Of a stretch of DNA of 64,000 bases, positions 29,328-41,724 are shown piece after piece (position 1 is the first letter of the stretch; each line of letters opens with the position of its first letter). The notes below the pieces were generated by a model that was not told where the DNA came from, made no database searches, and saw only the letters and a program-made list of their open reading frames with translations. A program made the translations under genes and the position numbers. Source of the DNA: Mastacembelus armatus (taxonomy: Eukaryota; Chordata; Actinopteri; Synbranchiformes; Mastacembelidae); assembly GCF_900324485.2 (NCBI RefSeq), contig NC_046648.1, positions 2,149,501 to 2,213,500 on the forward strand. Direction: 5' to 3'.

Positions 29328-30283
29328 GATTGTTTGTGCCCGGACGACAGGCGGCGGAAGTGACGTCACGCCAGCGAGCAGAAGTTGTCACGTGATTATT
29401 TTGTATTTTCCGGTTTTGCATTTATAAAGTTATTACCACAAGTTAATAAATTTGATAAAGCTGTTATTCATTAACTGTTTGGGAACATTAACTGTATACA
29501 ACGTTGTACCCTTTGACTTATTCATATGAAGATGATTATTCAACATTATTTTATTTATATATATATATATATTGTGGGCTAGTGTGTGTATGTATAGGCA
29601 TATACACGTATTGTGCCTTCATGTGTTTTAGAGATATGTAAGTGTATGTATACTGTTTATTGTATACCAGTGGAAAAAATATGAATTTCTGTTCAGAACC
29701 TCTGTGTAGACAATAAAGCAAAGTAAACACTCTGGCAACCTAAAAGTTAAACATTGTGTGTGTATATGTGTGTGTATATGTATATACACACAGATGTATG
29801 CCTCAACCATCATGCCTCAACAAATATTACCACTTAAAGGTTCAACAATATAATGTTTCAGTGGTGACAGGAGTATGAGCAAGTTAGTAAAATAATGAGA
29901 AGGGACACATTGTACAAAGACAAATAAAACACCATGAACCACAGTTTTCAATGTCTAGAAAGGGTAAATGGTCTGAGTTTGGGGGGAGTCCACACAGAGA
30001 GAGGAGGTGGGTGGTTTAATCAACTATATATTCAGTGTGGAGGATCTGGTCTTGCTGGTTTCAAAAGTGACACTCTCCCAGTTACTGTTTCATTCACATC
30101 AATAATTTAAGCTTATGAATGTAATATTTTTGAAACAAGTATTAGGCAGCTTGGATTAAGTAGTTCCTGAAAATGTTATAAATAAGATAGTTTCCAGCTA
30201 TTATTTCAATCCATGTGTTTTGTGAAAAGGATGAAACACTAAGGTTTTTTCTCTGTTTCTGTTTCAAACCTTACACCATCTTC

Positions 30284-30583
30284 TCCTTTGGGCTGCTCCC
30301 TTCAGGGGTCACCACAGCCAATCATCTGCCTCCATTTAACCCTATCCTCTGTATCCTCCTCACCCACACCAACTATCCTCATGTCCTCCTTCACTACATC
30401 CAAGAACCTCCTCTTTGGTCTTCCTCTAGGCCTCCTTCCTGGCAGCTCTAACCTCAGCATCCTTTTACCAATGTATTCACTGTCCCTCCTCTGAACATGT
30501 CCAAACCATCTCAATCTGGCTTCCCTGGCTTTTTCTCCAAAACATCTAACATGAGCTGTCCCTCTGATGTCCTCATTCCTCAT
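30284..30583 (-). mobile_element. LINE (non-LTR retrotransposon) 3'-end fragment
   Basis: A 93-codon minus-strand frame carries the C-terminal tail seen after many fish LINE reverse transcriptases: ARLRWFGHVQRRDSEYIGKR, LPGRRPRGRPKRRF, then KWRQMIGCGDP and a stop. The 3' UTR follows at once with CCTGAAGGGAGCAGCCC. No reverse-transcriptase core is present, so the copy is heavily 5'-truncated. The reading frame is still open, suggesting moderate age. I do not assign the clade (L2-like or RTE-like are both possible). Confidence 0.75.
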
Positions 30584-32899
30584 TACTCATTCATTAAAAT
30601 CTTACACCGTCAATAATGTGATAATGTCATCTCAGCTGTGACTGTAGTCACATATGCACTGTTTCACTGTTTTATCTATGATTTTTTTTTACTGTAGTGG
30701 CAACTCCCTCAAACTACAAATCAAGCTGATATCCAGAAATAATGTTTTGAAAAAAGAATAGACACTTTGTCACTTTACACACACAGGCCTCATCACACAA
30801 GAAAATAAAACAAAAACAGAAAACAAGCATTAACTGGTAATCCAACCCAACAGTGATAATGAACGATTCTTTACCCTTGATCACATTTAAACTTAAAACG
30901 TTAAAAGGAGAAATGAAATCATGGGACTTCAGGGACAGTCTCCTGGCTCAATTTTTAATTTTATATATATCTTTATTTTTAATTTCTGTAAAAAGCAGCA
31001 TGACCAGTATGACAATATCACTAAGGAGGACAAAAGACAAAATGTTGGATCTCAAAATATTTCACAGTTCTATATTTTAGACCTATTTCAGAGAGACAGT
31101 CACGCTGAGGTATGTTGAGTCAGAGTTCATTAACCCAGAGGCTACCTTGTCCTTTGGCCTTCACCTCAACTTTATCGTTCTGTTTTGATAGTAATAGGCA
31201 GTAAAACTAGAACCACTTGTCTGGACCCTGACATCACTTTACACATGAAATAATCTCCACTTACTGGGCATAATTGACAGAGACTGTGGCTACAGACAGT
31301 TATACCGTCAGTAGGAATATCTCACTAGAGTGGTGTTTTTAAAACACTGGAAGAAAAAATCTTTTTAATCTCTTTGGTATAGACATAAGCATGCAAACAG
31401 ATGCAAAATCTCTTTCTATGGTGCGAAAATAACACATGAGAGAAGCCATGTTTCCACAGACAGATAATTAATATACTGTGACACACTGTCACAAAAGCAC
31501 ACCATCATTGGGCACTGGAAATTGTAAAATGAAAATAAAGCTTCACAATTCAATTTTAATTGTATTTTGTATTGTATTCTCTTTATTGAAGAAAACACAT
31601 CAAACCTCTCAAATACCTCGACGCGTTTAAACACAAGGCAACCAAACCACAAACGTAAACATCTGACAGTGTGACCTAGGACATTATTCAAATTGTATTG
31701 TTTGAAAATGTACTGTATATGTGACACTCTTGGTCTCAGCTATCATGGATTATTTTGTGGTGTTGTCAGGGTAAGTTAATGTTCACTACTTTTAAGGTAA
31801 ACCTGACAGAACTGTGGCAAATCAAAAAATGTGAACTGAATTCCGAGAATTTGAATTAAATGATCTTTTCCATGGATTCAAATCACCACACACCTTCACC
31901 CTCACCCTCACCTTTGGGTTGATGGCCTCGTGGAGCCAGACAAATGAACCCCCTGGTACATTAGCGGTATAGGTCAAGGTTGACTGTCCATCACATGCAA
32001 ATGTAATGGTACTACTGAGAGTTCAATCACCTGGAAAAAGTCAATATTCAGGGGATATTTCAGTTTGTATTTATCTTAAAAATAATAGTTGTAAAAAAAA
32101 AGGTTTGGGCATTCTTCAGGTGCCAGTCATTACATCATCTGCTTCCTTGATATCAGTAAACAGCGGTTGTTCCACTTATAGAATGAAGGACATTTTATTT
32201 TTATTGTCTTGGTAGAGATAAGCGTCTGTCCTCCGTGTCCGTCTCTGCCTGCTCCTAACCTCTATAAACACAGACCTTATCACAAGCATTTACAGCTGTC
32301 AGCATATACTTCATGAACTCCCGCGCTGCTGAGTGTAATATAGGTCACTGTACAGAAAGGATCACATTCTTGTTTTATTCTGTATTTGAAGCTGCAGCCC
32401 ATTTTGATTTATTTCCTGTGAGTATGGACATGCCACACATGAATAATCACTGTGATATCATAATAACATCACCAAGAAATTGAGGCTACGAAACACATTC
32501 TAGAGTGTTCTATGAAGAAATGAGTCCAGAGCCTGATGGAGTAAAACAAACACTCGGTGACTGGTGCACCCAGTTGTGTCTTTTATTACAGTTATTCACT
32601 TTATGAACTGGCCTTGACTCCACTGCTGTGCGGTTCCTCTGCAACGTCCATCCAGTGATGGTTTCAGGATCCTCATCTTGTGCAGCATGTGTGTGGTTCA
32701 GTGAATTGAAGAGCATTATATGTTGTTTCATCTATGATTATACAAAGTTTAGTACATAATGTCTAGACCAAAGGAGTTATCAAAATATGGTTTGTTTATT
32801 TGTGACAATAATAAAATCATTTCCTTATCAGTGTCAATCCTCTGTGCCAGGCACAGAGAAGATAATCAGGTTTCTTGTTTCATAATCATCTTCTTTTAA

Positions 32900-32932
32900 C
32901 TATCTGTCTGTCTGTCTGTCTGTCTGTCTATT
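32900..32932. repeat. (CTGT)n tetranucleotide repeat
   Basis: About seven CTGT units between gpatch3 and nr0b2. Confidence 0.9.
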
Positions 32933-33107
32933 GTTGTGGCTCACTATTGAAAACAGAGTAAACAATCTCAAACACAACAGTTTCATAGTGCATCAAAACC
33001 TGAGGCAGTAAAACGTTTCATTGATGCTTTAAACCCTGTTTTTCGTGCCAGTTAATTGGCCAGTGCCAAAAAACTGAAAAGCTGTTTTTGTTTTGTTCAT
33101 GTTTGAG

Positions 33108-34075
33108 TTATACAGTTTTCCTCAGTTGCTTTGGTGCATTTCTCAGAACAGAACTGAAGTTTGCACAACACTAAGTGTATTTCTCAAAACACATTGTGCA
33201 AACAGCAAAACACAGTAAATGACCTGCACAATGTGTTGCTCAAAATGTGTGTAGTCTTTGTCAAAAGCAAATATTTATGTCAATGAAACTCTCCCTACCA
33301 TCAGAATGAAGAGTCTTTGTGCCATCTTCATGAACAAGCCATGTTGTCAATAGAACAGTTTATGCAGTGTTTTCTAATGAATACAGGCAAAAACAAGGCA
33401 ACACTTTTGTCTGTGTTGCAGAACATTTTCAAAACTATAAAGTCACATATTACTATGTGGGAGCAATAGATTGAAAAACACCGGATATCAATGTAGATGA
33501 AATGGTGAATTTGATTCCTTTGATTCCAGTTTCATTACATGCTAGAAGAAGGGGAAGAAAGTTACTGTGTGAAATATATTTACATCAAACAGACATACAT
33601 TTTGTATGGTTCACACTCAGTGTACTATATGTCACTACACAAAGTTTCTCCAACTAATGGTGACAGAGCTCTTTCAAACTTATTCACAAAAACTAGGTTT
33701 TGAAACATAAATGAAACGTTTTCTGTCTTATTACGTTTTCCATGAACTCAGGTTGATTGTGATTTATAGTCCATTATGCTCATAGAGTTTTATTGTATGT
33801 CTGACAGATTTAGATGCTTGAATAGATAATTTTGCATGTGATGTTCAAATGATGAAAAAATGAGTTTTACAATTTTGAATCAAATTTAACTAGTGAGCTA
33901 TAGACAAGTGATTGTTGTGTAGATTTGTAAAGAACTGTACTTACTCTTTTACACACACGTACCCAAAGAATGAATGAGGAATTCTAATCTTTTGTATACA
34001 TCAAACTAATTGTTTAGAAATTTGAGCTTAATGTCTTGAAAAATGGGCCTGAGTGAAAACGAATGAGAAAAATTA
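33108..34075. repeat. probable non-autonomous DNA-transposon remnant
   Basis: AT-rich stretch beginning CAGTTTTCCTCAGTTGC, with repeated modules of the type TTTCTCAgAACA / TTTCTCAAAACACATTGTGC. It includes a perfect 13-bp inverted repeat (AACACATTGTGCA at 33188-33200 and TGCACAATGTGTT at 33225-33237). The right end near 34050 (CTGAGTGAAAAC) weakly mirrors the left end. From memory this sequence type is dispersed in fish genomes. No transposase frame remains. Boundaries are uncertain. Confidence 0.4.
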
Positions 34076-34922
34076 TATGGTCATGTCCACATACCCTGTC
34101 CATTTTATGTCATTATTAGATATTCATCAGTGAGAAATGGAAATGAGGAGGGAGAGAGTCGAACAATATGCTGCAAAAAGTCCTCAGCCAGGCCTGACCC
34201 AGTGACATGACCCATGGTTGGTACCTCAGTCCTCTTTTCTTTTTATGAATTTGGGGTTTTGTAGCAAAATTGTTAAATTTGGTGGCAGCCTGCTGTGGCA
34301 GCTGATTTAGGTAGTTAGATACTGCTAGCTGCATGGCTCTATGGATGGCAGGGTCAGTCCACAGTGGTCAGTCCACCATAATGGTCCCAAGGTCCTAATG
34401 ACTGACGATATTTCCTCTAGTTCCACTGTTTTAATATTTTTGTACAACGTATAAGCAGCTATTGGATGAAGACTTTGTGTACTTTGTTTAGAAATAGAAA
34501 ATGTTAGTTTGCTAATATGCAAAACGAAGATGGTGAACAATGTACCAGTGCTAAGCATAGCTTCATACAGGCATTTTATGGGTAAATAAATAAGCTGAAT
34601 AAATAAAATCTAAACAATCCACATATGTCAAAAATTCTTATTTTTGGACAAAATTGTCTAATTGATGAAGGTTGTGTTGGGGAGGGTCCAATGACCTCAC
34701 TCTTTATAAAATCCTGACTAATACTGTCGAGCTCTTAGGCAAGACATGTTGGTTGACTCTGACTGATTCATCAGGGGCAGGGTTGGGCTGTTCTGCAGCA
34801 CCAATTAATACCAAATAATTTGAATTTCTTACCATTCCAGTACTGGTCTATAATTAGAATGAAATACATGTATTTAAAAATAAAAAAAAACATTTGCTAT
34901 TCCTTATGATGACTTAACTCAA

Positions 34923-34935
34923 AGGTCAATGACCC
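34923..34935. promoter_or_regulatory. nr0b2: IR-1 nuclear-receptor element (FXR/RXR type) upstream of nr0b2
   Basis: AGGTCAATGACCC: an inverted repeat of two nuclear-receptor half-sites with one spacer base, 12 of 13 positions equal to the ideal AGGTCANTGACCT. It lies about 306 bases upstream of the TATA box. In mammals SHP is the classic FXR target through an IR-1 about 0.3 kb upstream of its start, so the position fits. Binding is inferred. Confidence 0.6.
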
Positions 34936-35209
34936 CCTTTCTGCTTTGGCCTATTTCCAGCCCTCTAGGTGTGAGCTGGCAGTGTGCAGGGACAGAGCGT
35001 GGGGATGATTACCTCTACAGTCCTTGGTAGCTTGGTACTGCCTGGGTTAATGACACCGACTGCAAGATAAGGCCCAACCCTTTTGATATCCAGGTGTTAC
35101 TCCGCCAGCTCCTTTTCATTGAGAAAACGTAATCAGCTCTCCAGGGTTATTCCATCAGTCACCTGGCAGAACACATGGTTGTTTTTCACAGTGTGAGTGT
35201 ATTGACAAG

Positions 35210-35218
35210 TCAAGGTCC
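35210..35218 (+). promoter_or_regulatory. nr0b2: LRH-1/SF-1-type half-site
   Basis: TCAAGGTCC, one base from the NR5A consensus YCAAGGYCR, about 30 bases upstream of the nr0b2 TATA box. LRH-1 sites in the SHP promoter are established in mammals and form the SHP/LRH-1 feedback loop. A single 9-mer can occur by chance. Confidence 0.4.
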
Positions 35219-35240
35219 ACCTAGCAAGGTAAGCTGGCCC

Positions 35241-35246
35241 TATAAA
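35241..35246 (+). promoter_or_regulatory. nr0b2: TATA box of nr0b2
   Basis: TATAAA about 100 bases upstream of the nr0b2 start codon, placing the transcription start near 35270 and giving a 5' UTR of about 70 bases. Confidence 0.7.
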
Positions 35247-35342
35247 GCCCGGGACACTGGAGGCAGCAGCAGCAGTACTCACAAGGCCATCGTACGAGAG
35301 GCCACTTACCTGTGACTACAGACGATCTATACAAACTATACA

Positions 35343-36263
35343 ATGGAAGACAGATGTAATTGTTTAGCCAGCAGTGACAGGCTCTCAAACCCTATCCTCT
35401 ACAAGATCCTCAGCCAAATGGATAACAGCAAAGCAAGCCAAGACAACTTCAACTATCATCTCTCAGCTCCTCACAGATGCAACTGTGAGCTGCGACGGAC
35501 AGTGTGCTTGAAAAGGCCTGCTGAGATTTGCAAAGAAGCGTCAACTGTTCTGGTTAAAACCGTCCATTTCATGAAGAACTTACCAGCTTTTAATCAGCTG
35601 CCACCAAGCGACCAGTTCTTGCTTTTGAAGAGCTGCTGGACACCACTCTTCATTTTGGGCCTGGCGCAGGAGCATGTGGACTTTGAGGTGACGGACACCC
35701 CTGCTGACAGCATGCTGAAAAAGATTCTCCTGAACTGCCAGGACAGCCCTGGAATGGAAAGGGAGCAGCCCACCAAGGCAGGTGTCAGCAAGCTGAAGTC
35801 TTGCCTCAAAAAGTTTTGGAGTTTGGATTTGAGTCCAAAGGAGTATGCATACCTCAAAGGAACCACAATATTTAATCCAGGTATGCATACATCTGATGTT
35901 GTTCCCCTAGAAAAAAAACAACAAGAAATTTGCACCAATCAATTTGGGTTTTTTTTTGTTCTAACCAACAATCTCTGGTCCAGTAGTTAAATTAATATAT
36001 TTTTTCCATTACATTCAACAGATGTCCCAGATCTAAAGGCGGTTCTCTTCATTGAAGGCTTGCAACAAGAAGCTCAGCACGCCCTCAGTGAGGTGGTCCA
36101 GCTCCTTCACCCAGGAGACCAGGAGCGCTTTGCTCGACTCCTCCTCACAGCCTCCGTGCTGCAGAGCATCACGCCCAGTCTCATCACTGAAGTCTTCTTC
36201 CGACCAGTGATAGGGCAGGCCGATCTGCTGGAGCTGCTGGCTGACATGCTCTTCTGCAGATAA
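35343..36263 (+). CDS. nr0b2: Small heterodimer partner (SHP), orphan nuclear receptor NR0B2
   Basis: Atypical nuclear receptor with a ligand-binding-type domain but no DNA-binding domain. It represses other receptors (LRH-1, HNF4, LXR, ER) and closes the bile-acid feedback loop on CYP7A1. Two exons: 35343-35880 and 36022-36263, joined in phase 1; 259 residues (human 257). Seen: the N-terminal ILYKILSQ helix (compare human ILYALLSS), the receptor signature KTVHFMKNLPAFNQLPPSDQ, LLLKSCWTPLFILGLAQEHV, the block FWSLDLSPKEYAYLKGTTIFNP, and the end ITEVFFRPVIGQADLLELLADMLFCR. The single intron after ...FNP is at the position I recall for the human gene. It is transcribed away from gpatch3, opposite to its neighbours. 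Poly(A) signal AATAAA at 36603-36608. Confidence 0.96.
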
Positions 36264-37074
36264 ACGACATGAACTTCATGAAACTGTCCTGGAGAAAGTT
36301 GAAATGTTTTTAACCAGTGGTGACGCAGAAATATTTGTTGACCAAGCCGAGCGATGTTCCCTAATGAAACAAAGGAATATCTGAGAGTGGACAGGTCAAA
36401 AGAAAACAACAATCAAAAAACATGACACTACAAATAATTTACCTTTATGTTGAAGATCAGTTCATTTCAACTTGGTCTGAAAAGAGTTTCTCCACTGAAG
36501 TGCAAAGATCTGACTTTCCACACGAAGACTGACCGTATCCACTGTTGTTTGAATGTTTTCTGTTTGGTTTAGTGTTATAAATTGCATTTATAGAACATGT
36601 CAAATAAATATATTTTTGTACACGAAGTTCTCTCTCAATCTCTTTAAATAACTCACAGGGAGCCCAGCGTGCCACAATATTTGTTTAATGCATGTGATGA
36701 CACTTTGTTCTGAACATATTCACTCCTACAGTTCATTTGGCAGGTCCATCATTGTTGACATGTTAGGCAGCCAAGTATTGCTTAACCTATTTATTATTCA
36801 ATTCTTGCCAAGACACCAGGGCGTCCACAGATGGAGATTAGTATAAACTGATGTAATTGAAATCAGCTCTAAATGTGTGATGGTTCAGGTTTGGAGATTA
36901 ATTTCTTTTATCACACAATGAACTTTCAGAACAAACAAAAGCCAAAATCATATTGAGCCTGACAGTTTTATCTCCAAGGTTGAAGCATTACAGTATGTGA
37001 TTTTTTGATTTTTTTCTAGAAGTACTTTGGCTCCCTCTTATGGAAAATTGTGGAACTCAAACAATAGGCAAACT

Positions 37075-37150
37075 CCATCCATCTATCCATCCATCTTCTG
37101 CACCCCTTATTCCCCGTCACAGGGATCTGCTGGAGCCGATCCCAGCTCTC
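37075..37150 (+). repeat. fish dispersed-repeat fragment (ATCC)n plus GGAGCCGATCCCAGC
   Basis: CCATC units followed by TTCTGCACCCCTTATTCC and CTGGAGCCGATCCCAGCTCT, a widespread teleost repeat tail. Only about 75 bases remain. Family not assigned. Confidence 0.5.
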
Positions 37151-38640
37151 TTACAACAGGCAAACTATAGGACAGAAGTGTAAAAAGTGGCTAAATCATG
37201 TCGCTTTTGTTGAACATTTAACAAAATAAAAACCACCAATGAGGTGTCGTATTTTAAGTTCACAAAATAAAGTAGAAGGAATGTCTGAATGTAGTCTCCC
37301 AGAAATCTGAGCTTGTTGGTAACAAACTGCAGGCCAAGTCTGACACAGAGTAAGCCCTCCTGATTCATCCTCGCCTGTGTGGTATGTTAGTTGTGAAACA
37401 GTGAGCCTTTACACCTCATACTGGTAAAACAGGAATGTGCTGGTGGGGGCAGAGAGCCAAAGGAAATGGGGTTACACAGGACAAGCAGGACTCAACAGAA
37501 AAGCCAGTTTAAAAGCTCAACACAGGACGTTGAAGAATATGAATCAAAAGTTTCAAGTTTGACTTTTGTTGAGTACAAATTATACAACTGCCCTTTGACC
37601 TACATTGCACACAGCTGTCCAATACATTTTCCTGTTACACAAAACAGCACAGTATTTATGACTACAACTGAGAATACATGAGCTAACCAACTGTAGACAA
37701 AACAAACACATTTGTTACGTCTTGGTGCTCATTTTTAGTCTGCGGCTGAAAAAATGAGCTGTCGTCTGAAGACATACCACTTCCTAAAATATACTTTTTT
37801 GATAAATTCATTTGATGCACAGTAGGATTTCAATACAAGTTCCTTAAATGAGGCGGATTTTTCTGCGCTGCTACATCCCTCTGCAATAAATAAAGACAAA
37901 CCCCAGGATTTTATTTCCTTTCTGCCAGAACCAGCCAAACAAGTTCCTTCTCTCGCTGAGGGCGGAAAGAGCCTGCCTGCTTTAACACAGTGACCTCAGG
38001 GAGATGAGCTTGACAACAATAAGCCAAGACATAAAGCAGAGAAATAGCTTAAAGACAAAAGTGTCAGAAACCCTTGTGAAAGAAAGACTTGTTGATATAT
38101 GAGAACAAGTAATCGGTTGCAAAGACAATGAAGCTGCTTATATTTAAACAACATGAACATATTATCTCCACTTGTGTGGGGGAGGGAAGAAATTGACACA
38201 AAATTCTGCAAGCACGAAACAGCACGCTAACTTTTCTTTGAGTCAGCTCAACATCGGTAGGATTTATTAAAGAGATACTTCCTTACACACGAGACAAGCG
38301 TAGAGACTTTTATTTTGTTAAAAACAGAATTTATCTGTGAATTTTAAAAAAACTGGTTAAAGAACTCAGTGTGTAACATCGACTTAAAAATACTGTATAT
38401 ACATACGCATCTCAAAACATGGCTTGAGTTTAAATGGCACTAGTCAATGAGCCCAGGCATAGATACAGTACATGCACAATGGCTTGCATAAACAAGAATG
38501 TTATGATACACCATCGGTCTCTATCCCCCGGCCTGACTGCTAAGATTTCAAGGAGTGTAGCAATGTTTCTTTTTCTGAAAACAACTTTAAACACTGCATA
38601 TACTAATACATACAAACTTGCATTGCCTTTCCCTGTGTAA

Positions 38641-38666
38641 TTAAAAAAAAAAAAAAAAAAAAAAAA
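38641..38666. repeat. poly(A) tract
   Basis: About 25 adenines within the presumed kdf1 3' UTR. Confidence 0.9.
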
Positions 38667-38875
38667 TACTTCCTCACTGGGTCATTTGCTCGAAAGATAA
38701 AACATCCATGAATTCACACGACACTCCAATAGCAAACATTAACCAGAGCACAAAAATAAAGAAAAACTGCCTAAAGCTCTGTGTAACAGCATACTCAATA
38801 ACACAAGGATAACATCGTCTACCTAGCTGGCTACATCCCATGTCAGCATAGGTCCGTTTGTGCCCGCGCTGCCTT

Positions 38876-41724
38876 TCAGAGAAGCAGAGGAGCACCGGAA
38901 GAGTCTGTTTCTGTGTCATGATGGTAGCTGTGATGAGCTGTGGTGCTGCTAGAAGAGTACACTGCAAGAAAAAACAAATAAATAAATTCAACGCAGTGCA
39001 AACTAAAAACACGTCAGTGATAGAAACAGGCATGCACAAAAGGAGACGTGAGACACTGAGTTCGAGCAGAGATGCTCACACATTCCCAGGCTGCAGTGTG
39101 AAAATCGCAGAAGCACAGTGGTTCACCCTCATTCAAAGACATGTAATAGGACACCCTGTCCTTTTAACAGCCTCTTTGCAGAACAACAACAAAAAAAGTG
39201 CCTGCTGTGCAATGATTCATCCGTAACCTAAGTTGCTCACTAAAATGCCATTATAAACCAGGGGACATTATGTGGCAGATGTTTAATGTGACTTGATCTG
39301 CTGCTTTAGCATGACTGCTGAGCTGGAGGGGAGAGCGAGGCAGATTGGTAGGAAGGTGTAAGGTGACAGGTGAGGGGAGGAGGCAGCTAATGAACAAGGG
39401 ATTGTAATATTCAGAGAAAAGGGCAGGAACGCAGAGCTTTCACTGTTTACAGAGAGATATGTTACTGGAAGAGTAGACAGGAGGTGAGAAAAGGCCTGCA
39501 GCTGCAGCAGGTACAATGGATCTTAAAGAAGTCCAACGCAGTGATGCACACACCGGCCTGGTAATTATACCAAATAAAGACTTCAGCTCTGTCAGCGCTA
39601 GAGCCAGTTCTATTCCTGATCTGGTTCCAAGTTTGTAGGTTCACTGCTAATGAATCCCTTATTCAATATGTTCACATCCGGCATTTAGTTTGTTGCCTTT
39701 CAACAACAGTGTTCACCACCCAACTGGTTCTTGTAAGAATGTTAGAGAACTTGAGAAAGACATGAAGTGTTTCAGCCTCAGCCAGCTGCTGGATTTTGTC
39801 ACCAGTAGCAGTGCAAAAAAAAAAAAAAATCTCACCTTCGGGTAATGATAAGTTCAATCGTGTGCAAAACATCTTTGTTATTATAATCGTGTGTATTTGC
39901 TAAATGATTAAGTAGAATAAATATTTAGTTGTTGTCATTTCTGTTAAATAAAAACTTTCCTTTTCTCCCCAGTCTCCTTAAAGAGATTCAATAAGAATCA
40001 AAAGGATTGAGCAAATTTGGAAATGGATTTTCTTAAAATGCTGTTGAACCAGCACAATGAGTCCAATTCACAACATGATGTGTAGTATTTCTACGTCCTG
40101 GTGCTGATCGATTCTGGATCGAATTCCACTCTAAATTCCTCAAATGTGCATTTGCTTTAAACGCTAAGGGAGACACAAAAGGGTCTGTGCGCACGTGATG
40201 GAAAATCCTCCCATGTACTCACTTCTCCCGCTGTGATGTCTCATTTTCCTCGCCAGCTCATCTGATGGCGTCTGCTCTGACACTTTAACCTCTGGAACTG
40301 TAGCAGGAAAAGAAGAAAAACTTAAAACGAACACAAGCAAACGAGCCACGACAGACGTTAACACACTCTTTCATTTTCGAATGAATTCGGTCATCCTGTC
40401 TATTGCACAGTGCGTTTTAGAAAACACCGTGGACCTGTTTGAACTTGCCTCAGCTCAACCAATTGTTACAAGGTCACTGACTGTAAGGGCTGAAATAAGG
40501 CTTAAAATGATGAGACAGACAAAAGCCCTTCAGCTCCAACAGACACTGAGTCATTACAGGAAGACTGGTTAGATGATTGGTATACTTGGTATGTTGCAGG
40601 CAGGTTGTGGTGACAAGGTTGTCATGTGGTATCTTATAAATATTTACACAACAAGAAAACATTACGTTTAATTATTTTTAAGAAATGATTTTCTTACAGT
40701 CACTGCTCAAGAAGGTGTTGGTCATGGTCTCGTTACCACTGTCAGGGAGGGTGCCATTGCTCCTCCCGTTAGGACGCTGCCCTGTTGACTGATGGCCCTT
40801 GTTTCTCTTGCCCTTTCGTGTGCTGATGCGGATGACCCCGTGCACCAGCTTGCACTCGGCCTCCTGCTCCTCCAGGTTGTAGTCCTGAGCGATGCTGTAG
40901 ATGAGTTCACTGATCTCATACGTCTTGCGTGAGAAAGAGGAGTCGGACGTGCACTTAGCCAGCTGGTCTATCTGGTGCAGGGCATAAAGCTCCAGCAGCT
41001 TCTTGGTGATGAGAGAGTCAATGTCTGTGCCTGTGTCACTCAGGTCGTCCAAGTCATAGTCTTCCCGGGATAACAGGCTGGTGTTGCTGACTGGCCGCTG
41101 GCTTTCCCCCTTGCCAGGTGTACGGGTCCGTTTAGGGGCAGCAACAGGATAGTTAACTGTCTGACCTGCGAAGCGTACATCCGTGTAGCGGAAGCTGTCG
41201 CTCGTGGGCAACTTGGAGACTTTCGTGGACCTATTAGACTCTAGTGGGACTCCACAGGTGGGGTTGGCCACAGCCATGCCATTAGGGGGGTGAGGCTCTC
41301 CGGCTGTTTTGGAGTGATGGTCTGTGGAGCTCTCGTGAACTGGCAGGCAGGGCTCTCGACTGCCATAAAACCCACAGGTCAGTACACAGCAAATAAGAGC
41401 CTTACAGCTGCTCCAGCCCACAGCAGCACAGGAGCCACAGGGATGTCTGCTGGCAGGCGCAACGTTTGCTGACCCGGGAATAAATCCTATAGTCTCGGAG
41501 CCCCGTCCCGTGCCATTTTGTGGGTGCCCTCTGCTGCGACCGTACTTGTCTGGATACCGGGAACGATCAGGGTGGTGCTCCTGAGGATCCTTACAGGGGT
41601 CCTGGCCTGTCGTGCTGTCTCTGGATATGGTCTGGACCTGCCTGTACTTTTCTGCCGCGGAGCTGGAGCTGTGGTGTTTGTGGTGGCGGGACGCCTGGGG
41701 GGCCCCTGTGCTGTGGCCAGGCAT
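38876..41724 (-). CDS. kdf1: Keratinocyte differentiation factor 1
   Basis: Epidermal regulator that blocks basal-cell proliferation and promotes differentiation (human C1orf172; mutations cause ectodermal dysplasia). Exons (minus): 40698-41724, 40223-40297, 38876-38961; all in phase 1, total 395 residues (human 398). Seen: GSETIGFIPGSA near residue 75 (human ESITFISGSA), a cysteine-rich segment CGSCAAVGWSSCKALICCVL near 97-116, the conserved central domain DIDSLITKKLLELYALHQID followed by LAKCTSDSSFSRKTYEISEL and ISTRKG, DSGNETM, DELARKMRHHSGRS, and the C-terminus DTETDSSGAPLLL. The start Met was chosen because it opens the long exon and suits the family N-terminus. A non-coding first exon probably lies in the GC-richer 42.0-42.35 kb. 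No enzymatic motif seen. Confidence 0.93.

Larger units (their letters stand above)
29328..35342. other. 6-kb gene-free stretch between gpatch3 and nr0b2
   Basis: No host gene is supported. The left end is the shared 5' flank of gpatch3. It contains short TA/TG tracts near 29555-29790, a LINE fragment (30284-30583), a (CTGT)n tract near 32901-32931, a DNA-transposon-like repeat (about 33108-34075) and the nr0b2 promoter region (from about 34.9 kb). The longest open frame of unknown origin is 103 codons at 31416-31727, minus strand, and has no recognisable similarity. Confidence 0.6.
36264..38875. other. nr0b2 3' UTR, gap and kdf1 3' UTR
   Basis: No coding gene is recognised. It contains the nr0b2 3' UTR with AATAAA at 36603-36608, a short dispersed-repeat fragment (37075-37150), a poly(A) tract (38641-38666), and the probable kdf1 3' UTR below 38876 with a candidate minus-strand AATAAA at 38263-38268. 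In human, NUDC lies between NR0B2 and KDF1; no NUDC-like CS-domain frame is visible here. Confidence 0.6.

Noticed and set aside
29369-29369. Upstream in-frame Met of gpatch3
   Set aside because: The downstream Met at 29327 matches the family N-terminus better; the upstream extension is unlike any relative I recall.
40381-40572. 63-codon plus-strand frame in the kdf1 intron
   Set aside because: Intronic, unrecognised and without supporting signals.
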